64,000 nt of DNA from Empedobacter falsenii (GCF_013488205.1 NZ_CP040908.1:1031876-1095875); one strand, 5' to 3'. Shown: positions 9,380 to 18,622, numbered from the stretch's first letter. A program made the numbers and translations. Notes: generated from the sequence alone by a model not told the origin.

Positions 9380-10321
9380 CTATTGTAAAGGTTGTTCTAA
9401 ATTGTTAATCTGAACTTCACGTTTATAAATATAATAAGGTTGAAGACTTTCGCGCGTTACAATTTTTTGACCACGTTGCGAACCTGCAAACCTCGTAAAA
9501 CCAGCTCCAATTCCGAAACCAACTTCATTTTTCAAAATATAAATTTGACGATAAAAAGGATAAACACCATATTTCAAATTCGGGATAGTTGGCAACACCA
9601 AATTTCCTTTATCATCAGCAATTGATAATACTTTTACCTTTTTAAGATATTCTTCAACTTTTGGATTTCCTTTGTCACTCAAAATATTCAATCCAATAAT
9701 TCCGATTGCAGTTTTATCTTTTTGCACAAAATCAATCACTTTCTCAGCATCACCCATCGCTGTTACTTTTGCGCCATTTTCTACAGATAATTTTAGTTTA
9801 TCATTTATTGTGTTGAAATTCGCTGAGTTTGGATGATCGTAAACAAACGTTATTTTCGGATCTTTTTTGTACAAATTATCCTTAATATCATTTACCGTAA
9901 TAGAATTGATTGGATTATCAATAGAAGTAATAAAAACTGTGGCATCCAAAGCAATTACAGACGAAATATATTTGGTTGTTGTTTTGTCGAATAAATGTTG
10001 TTGTTGTGCTTTTGTAAGCGGTTTACTTACCATCAAAACAGGAATTTTACCCTCGTAAAAATCTTTGATTGCTTTTTCTTCAATCTCTTCGTTAATCGTA
10101 ATTTTCACATCCGGATAATCAACCATGTACATATCTGCCAACGATTGCGCCAAATTCTTAAAACTTGGATCTACCGTCATTGCCAAATCTCCATATTCGT
10201 GCAAAGCGCGCTTTACAGCAGTTTTTTGTTCTGCTTTTGTTGGTTTTTCCTTGTCTTTACAACTAAAAGTAGAAAAAATAAAAAAGGCAGAAAGTGAAAG
10301 TAAACTAATTTTCTTGATCAT
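9380..10321 (-). CDS. PstS-like phosphate-type substrate-binding lipoprotein
   Basis: A 313-residue protein with a lipoprotein signal (FSTFSC, Cys21). It has the two-lobe periplasmic binding protein layout of the PBP_like/PstS group: a short first lobe with ALDATVFIT near residue 123, then NSANFNT and the AIGIIGLNIL segment. No pstC, pstA or pstB gene adjoins it. In flavobacteria such solitary PstS-like lipoproteins sit beside TonB-complex genes, as here. It overlaps a 64-residue membrane protein gene upstream by 17 bp, so the two are translationally close. The ligand is probably phosphate or a similar oxyanion, but this is inferred from the family only. Confidence 0.75.
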   Translation of the reverse strand: MIKKISLLSLSAFFIFSTFSCKDKEKPTKAEQKTAVKRALHEYGDLAMTVDPSFKNLAQSLADMYMVDYPDVKITINEEIEEKAIKDFYEGKIPVLMVSKPLTKAQQQHLFDKTTTKYISSVIALDATVFITSIDNPINSITVNDIKDNLYKKDPKITFVYDHPNSANFNTINDKLKLSVENGAKVTAMGDAEKVIDFVQKDKTAIGIIGLNILSDKGNPKVEEYLKKVKVLSIADDKGNLVLPTIPNLKYGVYPFYRQIYILKNEVGFGIGAGFTRFAGSQRGQKIVTRESLQPYYIYKREVQINNLEQPLQ

Positions 10322-10499
10322 TTTTATAAGATTTTATTCCGCGATAAACACGAAAAGCGCCATAAACAATAAATAAAATACCTAATAACATGGCTTTTGT
10401 TTCATCTAATTTGATGATGAAAAACTGATATTTCCAAGTAAAAATTCCAATCAAAAAATAACCGAAACCAATCAATCCGTAAACAATATTCTTATTCAT
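10305..10499 (-). CDS. Small two-helix membrane protein
   Basis: A 64-residue protein with two predicted membrane spans: VYGLIGFGYFLIGIFTW (~6-22) and AMLLGILFIVYGAFRVY (~36-52). It ends in the charged tail RGIKSYKNDQEN. Its 3' end overlaps the start of the PstS-like gene by 17 bp, which suggests co-translation. Similar small proteins occur between tonB and pstS-like genes in related genomes as I recall them, but no function is known. A 178-bp gap separates it from tonB upstream. Confidence 0.7.
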   Translation of the reverse strand: MNKNIVYGLIGFGYFLIGIFTWKYQFFIIKLDETKAMLLGILFIVYGAFRVYRGIKSYKNDQEN

Positions 10500-10677
10500 A
10501 ATTCGCGACGAAGTTACAATTTTATTGTGTTAAGATTGACTTAAAACTTAAATTTTATACGACAAATATGCATTTAAAGGAACTTTTTCTGAATAGATAT
10601 TCAATTTCTTAAACAATAGAAACCATCACACTCAAAAAAAATGAATGCAATGGTTTCAGAAAGAAAAGTATTATTAA

Positions 10678-11622
10678 TTATTCGTTTGTTTGAAATCTAA
10701 CCGGAATTGAGAAAATTAAATTTGCATCAGAACCATCTTCTAATTTTGCAGGCGTTATTTTTTTACCTTTTCTTAGAATTTGTTTATTGATACGCTCCAA
10801 CGCAGATTTAGCTTCTTTCCCTAAATCTTGATTACTTCCGCTTAACGGTTTTACTTGTGAAATTTCTCCATTTTTGTTTACAATAAATTGCATTTTAGCA
10901 ACGGCTGAACCAATATTATTTCGAGAAGCAGTTTCGGCAAAATCACTTAATTCTCCACCTAACTCTTTCGAGATTTTATCACTCATACATTTTGTCAATG
11001 CAGCATTTCCTTTTTTACTTTCGCTTTCACAACCAGGATAAATTGCCATTACCGCAGCATTTTTCGCTGTAATTGCAACATCAGGTTTTACAGGGGCTGG
11101 TGTTTTTGGTCCTTCTGGAATGTCTGTATTTTGTTTACCTACTTTATTTCCTTCGTCACTTTCTTTTCCTCCACCAACTTGTCCATTCGATTTATCACCA
11201 TCTCTATCAAAAGTGCCTAAATCTTTTCCTTTCAGTTCGTCAACAGATTTTATAGTTTCTTCAATTTTCGGACTTTCTGTTGGAGTTGGAATAATATGTT
11301 TCGCCTGATCTGTTTTCAATTGAATTGTTTTTTCTTCCATCGGTGGATCTTCTTTTGGAGGAACAACTTCTTCAACTTTTTTATCGGGAGGAGGAGTTAC
11401 ATCATCTAAAATAACAATTACACCATCACCTTTTTTTGTTATTTCATTATTCATTGTTCTATTATTTGCATAAATAGTTCCGCCAGTAATTAATGCAACA
11501 ATACCAATCCCTACAAAAAGAGATTTCATCAAATCTTGGCTTGCAACTTGTCTTAGTTGATAAGCACCGTATTCTTTGTTTCGATTTTCGAAAAGAATGT
11601 CTAAAAAAGCTTTGTTACTCAT
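10678..11622 (-). CDS. TonB family energy transducer
   Basis: A 314-residue protein beginning MSNKAFLDILFENRNKEYGA, a cytoplasmic N-terminus typical of Bacteroidota TonB (the NKEYGAYxLR motif). One membrane helix follows (SLFVGIGIVALITGGTIYA, ~32-50). A Pro/Glu/Lys-rich periplasmic spacer (VTPPPDKKVEEVVPPKEDPP region) comes next, then a Gly/Asp-rich linker and the C-terminal TonB domain (~225-314), which binds TonB boxes of outer-membrane receptors. The frame remains open 19 codons upstream to 11679, but the family N-terminus supports 11622. exbB/exbD are not adjacent here. It energises receptors such as the barrel protein at 35.7 kb, in principle. Confidence 0.88.
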   Translation of the reverse strand: MSNKAFLDILFENRNKEYGAYQLRQVASQDLMKSLFVGIGIVALITGGTIYANNRTMNNEITKKGDGVIVILDDVTPPPDKKVEEVVPPKEDPPMEEKTIQLKTDQAKHIIPTPTESPKIEETIKSVDELKGKDLGTFDRDGDKSNGQVGGGKESDEGNKVGKQNTDIPEGPKTPAPVKPDVAITAKNAAVMAIYPGCESESKKGNAALTKCMSDKISKELGGELSDFAETASRNNIGSAVAKMQFIVNKNGEISQVKPLSGSNQDLGKEAKSALERINKQILRKGKKITPAKLEDGSDANLIFSIPVRFQTNE

Positions 11623-11743
11623 ATCAATATAATTTAAGGTTAATGAATCCTTTTTCTTTATAGATTCATCTTTTTGCAAAAAGGTTGGTTGAGGTTTGAA
11701 AAATTTTCGAAAAAAGTTTAATTTTATTAAAAAGTAGATTTTT

Positions 11744-12394
11744 ATGCACTTACAAATTGATAAAAAATGTAATCAGAATTGGAACGAAATGAAGGATGCA
11801 GATTCGCAACAAAAGTTTTGTGATGTTTGTTCTAAATGTGTTCACGATTTGGATCATTATTCATTCAAAGAATTAAAAACTTTTCTGAATGATAATCCTA
11901 CTGCTTGTGTAAAAATTAAAACCAGAAATTTAGAACAGTTTAATTCATACGAAGCTTCAAAATCTATTTCTAATCAATCTAAAAGATGGTTACAACTTTC
12001 TTCTTTAGTTGGATTTTTAAGCTTTTCAACTATGACAAAAGCACAAACTGAGAATGATTCGATTGTTGTACAAGGGATTATTAATGATGGTAATGGTTTT
12101 CCAGAATCTGATGTTCCTGTGAATCTTAAAAATTCGAAAAATATTGTATATACAAATGAAAATGGTGAGTTTAAAATAAAAGTTCCGATTAATCAAGATT
12201 CTTATACTTTAGAATATGATAGTTATGGAATTAAAGAGTTTACTTTTACAAATCCTTCTATATGTCAGAATATAAAAACTGAAACTGGAGATGTTCTTAT
12301 AGGCGAAGTTGTTTATTATAAAAAATCAGATTTCATCAAAAAAATAGGTCGCACAATCTCTTGGCCATTTCGACGAATTGGGAAGCTTTTTTAG
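11744..12394 (+). CDS. Cys-motif protein with carboxypeptidase-regulatory-like domain
   Basis: A 216-residue protein with four parts. Residues 1-45 carry a conserved motif, C9-x4-W-x2-M...FC-x2-C-x2-C-VHDLDHYS, resembling a metal-binding knuckle. Residues ~85-100 form a hydrophobic segment ending in a signal-peptidase-like TKAQ. Residues ~105-165 look like one beta-sandwich carboxypeptidase-regulatory repeat (VQGIINDGNGFPESDVPVNL and YTNENGEFKIKVP). The C-terminus is basic and aromatic (SWPFRRIGKLF). I recall the N-terminal Cys motif from flavobacterial proteins of unknown role. It is divergent from tonB. One reading is a cytoplasmic Cys-knuckle domain fused to a periplasmic domain through a single membrane helix. 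Confidence 0.6.
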   Translation: MHLQIDKKCNQNWNEMKDADSQQKFCDVCSKCVHDLDHYSFKELKTFLNDNPTACVKIKTRNLEQFNSYEASKSISNQSKRWLQLSSLVGFLSFSTMTKAQTENDSIVVQGIINDGNGFPESDVPVNLKNSKNIVYTNENGEFKIKVPINQDSYTLEYDSYGIKEFTFTNPSICQNIKTETGDVLIGEVVYYKKSDFIKKIGRTISWPFRRIGKLF

Positions 12395-12453
12395 TGGATC
12401 CATATGTTTTTCGTCATTCTTGTCAATTAATTCAAATAAACTTCTCGTTACAA

Positions 12454-12485
12454 TTGGTGCATTTCGTTGATTAAGTTTATCTTTG
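12454..12485 (+). promoter_or_regulatory. Bacteroidota-type promoter of trpS
   Basis: TTG at 12454-12456 and TATCTTTG at 12478-12485 are 21 bp apart, close to the -33/-7 consensus. The -7 element is 20 bp before the start codon. Confidence 0.6.
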
Positions 12486-12505
12486 CTTCTTAAATTTTTA
12501 AACAA

Positions 12506-13477
12506 ATGCCAAGAATACTTACAGGAGTTCAAGCTACTGGAACTCCGCACTTAGGAAATATTTTAGGAGCAATTTCTCCCGCAATCGAATTAACGGAGAA
12601 AGAAGGAAATGACTCTTTCATTTTTATTGCTGATTTACACGCTTTAACGCAAATTAAAGATGCAGCAGTGTTAAAACAAAATACGTACGAAGTGGCTGCA
12701 ACTTGGCTGGCATTAGGTTTAGATCCTTCGAAAGTAGTTTTTTACCGTCAATCTGATGTGACTGAAACAACAGAATTAACATGGTATTTATTGAACTTCT
12801 TTCCATTTCAACGTCTTACTTTAGCACATTCTTTCAAGGATAAAGCAGATTATTTAGCAGATGTAAATGCAGGATTATTTACGTATCCAATTTTGATGGC
12901 TGCTGATATTTTATTGTATGATGCAGAAGTTGTACCAGTTGGTAAAGATCAATTGCAACATTTGGAAATTACACGTAGTGTTGCCGAAAAATTCAATCAT
13001 CAAATGGGAGAAACTTTTGTTTTACCGCAAGCTGCAATCGACGAAAATATTATGTTGATTCCTGGTTCTGATGGTCATAAGATGTCTAAATCAAGAAATA
13101 ATTTTATCAATATTTTCTTACCAGAAAAACAATTGCGCAAACAAGTAATGTCGATTGAAACGGATTCTACTCCGTTAGAAGATCCTAAAAATCCAGATAC
13201 AGATAATGTTTTTGCTTTGTACAAATTATTGGCAACGCCAGAACAAATAGAGGAAATGCGTCAAAATTATTTGAATGGAGGTTACGGATATGGTCATGCA
13301 AAACAAGCTTTATACGAATTGATTTTAGAAAAATATGCAGATGCGCGTACTAAATTTGATGAATTGATGAATGATAAAGTGACTTTAGATGCATTTTTAG
13401 AAAATGGAGCATTGAAGGCAAGAGATGTTGCACAAAAAGTATTGAAACGTACACGAAACAAATTGGGATTGAAGTAA
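12506..13477 (+). CDS. trpS: Tryptophan-tRNA ligase
   Basis: Charges tRNA-Trp in the cytoplasm. This class I synthetase shows the HIGH-equivalent TPHLGN (13-18) and the KMSKS loop at 192-196. AGLFTYPILMAADILLYDA (122-140) is the diagnostic TrpRS stretch, and PVGKDQLQHLE follows. At 323 residues it has the normal bacterial length. A good promoter precedes it and no partner gene is co-oriented closely; the sufA-like gene follows after 119 bp with its own promoter. Confidence 0.96.
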   Translation: MPRILTGVQATGTPHLGNILGAISPAIELTEKEGNDSFIFIADLHALTQIKDAAVLKQNTYEVAATWLALGLDPSKVVFYRQSDVTETTELTWYLLNFFPFQRLTLAHSFKDKADYLADVNAGLFTYPILMAADILLYDAEVVPVGKDQLQHLEITRSVAEKFNHQMGETFVLPQAAIDENIMLIPGSDGHKMSKSRNNFINIFLPEKQLRKQVMSIETDSTPLEDPKNPDTDNVFALYKLLATPEQIEEMRQNYLNGGYGYGHAKQALYELILEKYADARTKFDELMNDKVTLDAFLENGALKARDVAQKVLKRTRNKLGLK

Positions 13478-13547
13478 TTTGATCAAATTGTAAGTTGGCG
13501 ATAAATAATATAACTTAAGCGATTGTTAATATTTATATCGTTCATTA

Positions 13548-13576
13548 TTTGAAGTCATTTTAAATAAGTATCTTTG
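13548..13576 (+). promoter_or_regulatory. Promoter of the iron-sulfur (suf) cluster
   Basis: TTTG at 13548-13551 and TATCTTTG at 13569-13576 are separated by 17 bp, a good match to the Bacteroidota consensus. The start codon of the sufA/iscA-like gene lies 20 bp downstream. Confidence 0.65.
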
Positions 13577-13596
13577 CAATATAAAATTAGAATCAA

Positions 13597-13926
13597 ATGA
13601 TTAAGGTTTCAGAATCAGCAAAAAATAAAATAATTTCACTTTTACAAGAAGAAGGAACTTCTATCGAAGAATCTTTTGTTCGCGTAGGAGTTACGAGTGG
13701 AGGATGTTCAGGTTTAAACTATAATTTAGAGTTTACGAAAGAACAAAGTGCAGATGACAAATTGTTTGACGACAATGGCGTAAGAATTTTGGTTGACAAA
13801 AAATCATTCTTATACCTTGTTGGAATGACATTAGAATATTCGGGAGGATTGAATGGAAAAGGTTTCGTGTTCAATAATCCAAATGCGTCGCGTACGTGTG
13901 GTTGTGGAGAAAGTTTTGCAGTATAA
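13597..13926 (+). CDS. A-type iron-sulfur carrier (HesB/IscA/SufA family)
   Basis: A 109-residue protein of the A-type carrier family, which receives Fe-S clusters from the SufBCD scaffold and delivers them to apo-proteins. The three ligand cysteines are present: C37 in GGCSGL, and C101 and C103 in TCGCGESF. The rest matches the family beta-sandwich (GVRILVDKKSFLYLVGMTLEY is a single continuous family motif region). It opens the cluster under its own promoter and is followed 4 bp later by a secreted unknown protein and then sufB. Naming it sufA is reasonable from context, but family members are hard to separate by sequence alone. Confidence 0.92.
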   Translation: MIKVSESAKNKIISLLQEEGTSIEESFVRVGVTSGGCSGLNYNLEFTKEQSADDKLFDDNGVRILVDKKSFLYLVGMTLEYSGGLNGKGFVFNNPNASRTCGCGESFAV

Positions 13927-13930
13927 TTGG

Positions 13931-14785
13931 ATGAAAAAGTTAGCAAGTTTAATTACGATTTTGGTTTGTTTTTCAGCATTTGCTCAGAAAACAATTATTG
14001 AAAAAGATTTGATGGTTTTTAAACCAACAGAATCTTCAAAAAAATTAAACAAAGCTTATTCAGACAATATGTTTTTTGGTTTGTTTGGTATAAAACCATT
14101 TATTAATGCGTTAGACTTAAATGAAAAATCAATCAAAACAGTCACAATTACCAATGCATCAACAAAAAAAGTCGCTTATAAGGCGAATTACGATGCAGCA
14201 AATAATCTTCTTGATTTCGAATTGACAGAAGAAGTTGCAAAACCTTTGAAAGTAAAATATACGTATCAAGATGGTTTAATTGCAACAGAAACGATTGATC
14301 GAAAAGGAAGTGAAGTTAAAGTCAATCAATTTTATTATGATCTTGACAAAATGTACATCAAAAACTCAAATAGTCTTTTTGATGTAACATGGTTAGAAGG
14401 AGATGTAATGTTGAAAAAGACTTATTTAGATCAGAAATTAGGTTTCGAAGATCGATTGATGCATGATTGTAGAATCACAAAATCATTAGGTCAAGATATC
14501 AATAAGATATGTTTTAGTAGTTCAACGTTTAGTGTTCCATTCAAAATAAAAGAATATACACCAGATGTAGAACCAAGAACCGAGAAAATTAATTTGGTAG
14601 AAGGACAATGGTCTGATATTAAGTTAATAGCTCAAAATAAATACGTGATTACGATGAAAAATCAACCTCAATTTGAAGTTGTTTTAGATCAAAATCAGCG
14701 TATAAAAGAATTCAAATTTTTAGGTAACAAAGTGGATAAACAACAACCACTTACTTATAATTTTACCTATACATTTTATAAATAA
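13931..14785 (+). CDS. Secreted protein of unknown function inside the suf cluster
   Basis: A 284-residue protein. The start [19 protein letters not shown] gives a clean signal peptide, and the in-frame extension back to 13853 overlaps the previous gene and lacks support. The mature part is beta-rich, with segments such as [19 protein letters not shown] and [15 protein letters not shown] reminiscent of short YD/RHS-like or outer-membrane-type repeats, but no family was recognised. It begins 4 bp after the sufA-like stop and ends 4 bp before sufB, so it is surely co-transcribed with cytosolic Fe-S assembly genes although it is itself exported. That mismatch in location is unexplained. Confidence 0.75.
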   Translation: MKKLASLITILVCFSAFAQKTIIEKDLMVFKPTESSKKLNKAYSDNMFFGLFGIKPFINALDLNEKSIKTVTITNASTKKVAYKANYDAANNLLDFELTEEVAKPLKVKYTYQDGLIATETIDRKGSEVKVNQFYYDLDKMYIKNSNSLFDVTWLEGDVMLKKTYLDQKLGFEDRLMHDCRITKSLGQDINKICFSSSTFSVPFKIKEYTPDVEPRTEKINLVEGQWSDIKLIAQNKYVITMKNQPQFEVVLDQNQRIKEFKFLGNKVDKQQPLTYNFTYTFYK

Positions 14786-14789
14786 TAAG

Positions 14790-16247
14790 ATGAGTAACAC
14801 AAAATATACAGAAGACGATCTACGTGAAGATCTTGCTAGCCAAAAACAATATGAGTTTGGTTGGTCGACTGAGATGGAATACGAAGAATTTCCTGTCGGA
14901 TTGAATGAAGATATCGTACGTGCTATTTCAGCCAAAAAAGAAGAGCCAGAATGGATGACGGAATGGCGTTTAGAAGCTTTCCGCGCTTGGGAAAAAATGG
15001 AAGAACCAGAATGGGCTAACGTAACTTACGAAAAGCCAAATTTCCAAGCTATACAGTATTATGCTGCTCCAAAACCGAAGAAAGAATTAGCAAGTTTAGA
15101 TGAGGTTGATCCAGAATTATTGAAAACTTTCGAAAAGTTAGGAATTTCATTAGATGAGCAAAAACGTTTGTCTGGAGTTGCAATTGATGTCGTTTTCGAT
15201 TCAGTTTCAGTAAAAACAACTTTCCGCGAAACTTTAGCTGAGAAAGGGATTATTTTTATGTCAATTTCTGAAGCGATTAAAGAGCATCCAGAATTGGTAA
15301 AAAAATACATTGGTAAAGTAGTTCCGCCAACAGATAATTTCTATGCAGCTTTAAACTCTGCAGTATTCTCTGACGGATCGTTCTGTTATATTCCTAAAGG
15401 TGTTCGTTGTCCAATGGAATTATCAACATATTTCCGTATCAACTCTGCTGGTACAGGACAATTCGAACGTACTTTATTAATTGCTGACGAAGGAGCTTAT
15501 GTATCATACTTAGAAGGTTGTACAGCACCAATGCGTGATGAGAATCAATTACACGCTGCGGTTGTTGAATTAATCATTATGGATGATGCAGAGATTAAAT
15601 ATTCAACTGTTCAGAACTGGTATCCTGGTGATGATAAAGGTAAAGGTGGGGTATTTAACTTTGTTACAAAACGTGCTGTTTGTGAGAAAAATGCAAAAGT
15701 ATCTTGGACACAAGTAGAAACTGGATCTGCAGTTACTTGGAAATATCCATCATGTATCTTAAAAGGTGATAATTCAGTAGGAGAGTTTTACTCTATCGCT
15801 GTAACGAATAATTACCAACAAGCAGATACAGGTACTAAAATGATTCACATCGGTAAAAATTCAAGATCGACAATCATTTCGAAAGGTATTTCTGCTGGTA
15901 AATCTCAAAACTCTTACCGTGGTTTAGTTAAAGTAATGAAGAATGCAGAAGGAGCACGTAATTTCTCTCAATGTGATTCATTATTAATGGGTAACGAATG
16001 TGGTGCTCATACTTTCCCATACATCGAGATTGAAAATAAATCGGCTCAATTAGAGCACGAAGCGACAACTTCTAAAATTGGTGAAGATCAATTGTTCTAT
16101 TGTAATCAACGTGGTATCGATACAGAAAAAGCGATTGCATTAATCGTAAACGGATTCAGCCGCGAAGTATTAGACAAATTACCAATGGAATTTGCCGTTG
16201 AAGCCAAAAAATTATTAGAAATCTCATTAGAAGGTTCTGTAGGATAG
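14790..16247 (+). CDS. sufB: Fe-S cluster assembly scaffold subunit SufB
   Basis: SufB is the core of the SufBC2D scaffold on which sulfide from SufS and iron are assembled. At 485 residues it has family length. The N-terminal region is followed by the long parallel beta-helix, with the conserved [40 protein letters not shown] and YLEGCTAPM segments. The C-terminal part carries [12 protein letters not shown] and the RGIDTEKA helix. The start codon is 4 bp after the stop of the secreted unknown. A 141-bp spacer to sufC carries 7-nt-periodic repeats. Confidence 0.97.
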   Translation: MSNTKYTEDDLREDLASQKQYEFGWSTEMEYEEFPVGLNEDIVRAISAKKEEPEWMTEWRLEAFRAWEKMEEPEWANVTYEKPNFQAIQYYAAPKPKKELASLDEVDPELLKTFEKLGISLDEQKRLSGVAIDVVFDSVSVKTTFRETLAEKGIIFMSISEAIKEHPELVKKYIGKVVPPTDNFYAALNSAVFSDGSFCYIPKGVRCPMELSTYFRINSAGTGQFERTLLIADEGAYVSYLEGCTAPMRDENQLHAAVVELIIMDDAEIKYSTVQNWYPGDDKGKGGVFNFVTKRAVCEKNAKVSWTQVETGSAVTWKYPSCILKGDNSVGEFYSIAVTNNYQQADTGTKMIHIGKNSRSTIISKGISAGKSQNSYRGLVKVMKNAEGARNFSQCDSLLMGNECGAHTFPYIEIENKSAQLEHEATTSKIGEDQLFYCNQRGIDTEKAIALIVNGFSREVLDKLPMEFAVEAKKLLEISLEGSVG

Positions 16248-16250
16248 TTT

Positions 16251-16347
16251 TTAGAAACTAGAATTGAGAAGTTAGAAATTAACAATAATAAATAGATATA
16301 TAGTTGGAGGATTCTAAAAATCTGACATCTAATATCAAAATCAAGAT
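16251..16347 (+). repeat. sufB-sufC spacer: two arms of 7-nt-periodic repeats
   Basis: Left arm 16251-16278: TTAGAAA, CTAGAAT, TGAGAAG, TTAGAAA in strict 7-nt register. Right arm 16313-16347: TCTAAAA, ATCTGAC, ATCTAAT, ATCAAAA, TCAAGAT. The right arm is roughly the reverse complement of the left, so the transcript could fold back. This spacer holds no gene. Confidence 0.75.
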
Positions 16348-16388
16348 AATTAGAAAATTATCACATTAACTAATTTACAAATTAGATT

Positions 16389-17144
16389 ATGTTATTAAAT
16401 ATAAAAGACTTACACGCTCGTATTGAAGAGCGCGAAATTTTAAAAGGTTTAAACCTTCAAATTAATCCAGGTGAAGTTCACGCGATTATGGGACCTAATG
16501 GTGCTGGAAAATCAACTTTGTCTAACGTTATTACAGGTAAAGAAGAATATGAAGTAACGGATGGTGATATCGAGTTTGATAATGAATCAATCTTAGAATT
16601 AGCACCAGAAGAAAGAGCACAAAAAGGAATTTTTATGTCTTTCCAATATCCAATCGAAATTCCTGGAGTTTCTGTAACAAACTTCATTAAAACTTCTATC
16701 AACGAAACGCGTAAAGCGCAAGGTTTAGAAGAAATGGGAGCTTCAGAAATGTTGAAAGAAATTCGTGCAAAAGCAGAATTATTAGGAATCAAAAAAGATT
16801 TCTTATCTCGTTCGCTTAACGAAGGTTTTTCTGGAGGTGAGAAAAAACGTAACGAAATTTTCCAAATGTTAATGTTAAACCCAAAATTAGCGATCTTAGA
16901 TGAAACTGATTCTGGTTTAGATATTGATGCTTTACGTATTGTTGCGGATGGTGTAAACGAATTCAAAAATGAAAACAATGGAGTGTTAGTAATTACACAC
17001 TACCAACGTTTATTAGACTATATCGTTCCTGATTTTGTACACGTTTTAGCAGACGGAAAAATCATTAAATCTGGTGGTAAAGAATTAGCTTTAGAATTAG
17101 AAGCAAAAGGTTACGACTGGGTAAAAGAAGAAGCAGGAATCTAA
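16389..17144 (+). CDS. sufC: Fe-S assembly ATPase SufC
   Basis: The ABC-type ATPase subunit of the SufBCD scaffold; it powers the conformational change needed for cluster assembly rather than transport. Walker A is GPNGAGKST (35-43), the ABC signature is SGGEKKR (148-154), and Walker B is LAILDE (167-172) followed by TDSGLDIDAL. The H-loop is in VITHYQRLLDY. At 251 residues it has the normal length. It lies between two repeat-bearing spacers but in the same order as in related genomes (B-C-D-S). Confidence 0.97.
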   Translation: MLLNIKDLHARIEEREILKGLNLQINPGEVHAIMGPNGAGKSTLSNVITGKEEYEVTDGDIEFDNESILELAPEERAQKGIFMSFQYPIEIPGVSVTNFIKTSINETRKAQGLEEMGASEMLKEIRAKAELLGIKKDFLSRSLNEGFSGGEKKRNEIFQMLMLNPKLAILDETDSGLDIDALRIVADGVNEFKNENNGVLVITHYQRLLDYIVPDFVHVLADGKIIKSGGKELALELEAKGYDWVKEEAGI

Positions 17145-17149
17145 TTAAT

Positions 17150-17282
17150 TTAGAAGTTAGATATTAGAAGTTAGATATTAGATATTAGAAGTTAGAAAGT
17201 GGTTATAAAATATTTTTAAATCCAGAATCTAAAATCTAAAATCTAAAGTCTGAAATCTAAAATCTGAAATCTAAAATCTAAA
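17150..17282 (+). repeat. sufC-sufD spacer: 7x7-nt and 8x7-nt complementary repeat arms
   Basis: Left arm 17150-17198 is seven uninterrupted heptamers: TTAGAAG, TTAGATA, TTAGAAG, TTAGATA, TTAGATA, TTAGAAG, TTAGAAA. Right arm 17227-17282 is eight: ATCTAAA three times, GTCTGAA, ATCTAAA, ATCTGAA, ATCTAAA twice. The arms are near reverse complements (TTAGAT against ATCTAA) and are separated by 28 nt, so a long imperfect stem can form in several 7-nt registers. No coding potential. Confidence 0.9.
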
Positions 17283-17293
17283 ATCTTATAAAG

Positions 17294-18613
17294 ATGATTG
17301 ATTTAAAAGAAAATTTAGTTTCTCGTCATTTAGTGTTCAACGAAAAAAACAAAGTGAATAAAGGAATCGAAGGTTTACGTCAAGAAGCCATCGAAATCTT
17401 TAATCAAAAAGGTTTTCCGACACGTAAAGACGAAGAATGGAAATATACAAATCTTGCTCCTTTGTTGAAGGTGGATTACAAATTGTTCCCAGAAGACGAA
17501 GTTGCAGTAGAGTACAAAGACATCAAGAAATATTTGATTAATGATATCGATACATACACAATCGTATTCATTAACGGAAAATATTCTTCGTTTTTGTCAA
17601 ATACAACACATGATGAAGCTGATATTTGTGTCTTGTCAAGCGCAATGCATAAAACAACTCATCAAGCTGTAATTGAGAATTATTACGGAAAAATTGCGAA
17701 AAAAGACGAAAGCTTAGTATCTTTAAATACAGCTTTTGCAAAAGATGGAGCTTATATTTATGTTCCAAATAATGTGATTTTATCTAAGCCAATTCAGATT
17801 GTTTATTTCTCAACAGGAGCTTCTCAAGAAGCAATGTATCAACCACGTAATTTGGTTGTAGTTGGAGATAATGCACAAGTTCAAATTATCGAAAGACATC
17901 AAACATTAGACGAAAAAGCAAACTTAACAAATGTTGTTTCTGAGGTGAATGTTGGACGTAATTCTGAAATTCATTGGTACAAATTCCAAAATGATTCTAA
18001 CGATGCTTCTTTAGTTGACAATACATATATCAACCAAGAAAGAGATTCTCGTGCCAATGTATTTACATTTGCTTTTGGAGGAAAAATTGTTCGTAACAAT
18101 TTGAATTTCTTCCAGAATGGAGAAAATTGTAACTCTGTAATGGACGGAATTACGGTGATTGATGGAAAACAACATATCGATCATCATACATTTGTGGAGC
18201 ATAATTTCCCGAATTGTGAATCGCACGAATTGTATAAAGGGATTTACGATGAGAAAGCGCAAGGAGTTTTCAATGGTAAAATCTATGTACACAAAGAAGC
18301 ACAAAAATTGAATGCATTCCAACAAAATAATAATGTTTTGTTATCTGATGGAGCTTCAATTAATACAAAACCTCAATTAGAGATTTTTGCTGATGATGTA
18401 AAATGTTCTCACGGATGTACAGTTGGGCAATTAGAAGAAGAATCTTTATTCTACATGCAACAACGTGGTATTCCGAAGAAAGAAGCGAAAGCAATGTTAT
18501 TGTATGCCTTTGCTGCAGACGCTTTGCGACATGTGCAAATTCCACAAATCTCAAATAGAGTAAACTCTATAATTGCAAAAAAATTAGGAGTTAGTTTAGA
18601 TTTCGAATTATAA
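17294..18613 (+). CDS. sufD: Fe-S cluster assembly subunit SufD
   Basis: SufD is the SufB paralogue that completes the SufBC2D scaffold and is needed for iron entry. Residues 1-120 form the helical N-terminal region with KDEEWKYTNLAPLL, a SufD hallmark. The beta-helix follows, and the C-terminal region carries ADDVKCSHGCTVGQLEEES and QRGIPKKEAKAMLLYAFA. At 439 residues it is the usual length. The start lies 11 bp after the heptamer arm of the preceding spacer. The spacer to sufS has another repeat pair and a terminator-like hairpin. Confidence 0.96.
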   Translation: MIDLKENLVSRHLVFNEKNKVNKGIEGLRQEAIEIFNQKGFPTRKDEEWKYTNLAPLLKVDYKLFPEDEVAVEYKDIKKYLINDIDTYTIVFINGKYSSFLSNTTHDEADICVLSSAMHKTTHQAVIENYYGKIAKKDESLVSLNTAFAKDGAYIYVPNNVILSKPIQIVYFSTGASQEAMYQPRNLVVVGDNAQVQIIERHQTLDEKANLTNVVSEVNVGRNSEIHWYKFQNDSNDASLVDNTYINQERDSRANVFTFAFGGKIVRNNLNFFQNGENCNSVMDGITVIDGKQHIDHHTFVEHNFPNCESHELYKGIYDEKAQGVFNGKIYVHKEAQKLNAFQQNNNVLLSDGASINTKPQLEIFADDVKCSHGCTVGQLEEESLFYMQQRGIPKKEAKAMLLYAFAADALRHVQIPQISNRVNSIIAKKLGVSLDFEL

Positions 18614-18622
18614 AATATAGTT

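Noticed and set aside
9380-10321. Complete phosphate ABC transporter operon
   Set aside because: There are no pstC, pstA, pstB or phoU genes next to the PstS-like lipoprotein.
10618-10657. Terminator after tonB
   Set aside because: The GAAACCAT/ATGGTTTC stem has a loop of about 23 nt and no good U tract on the minus strand.
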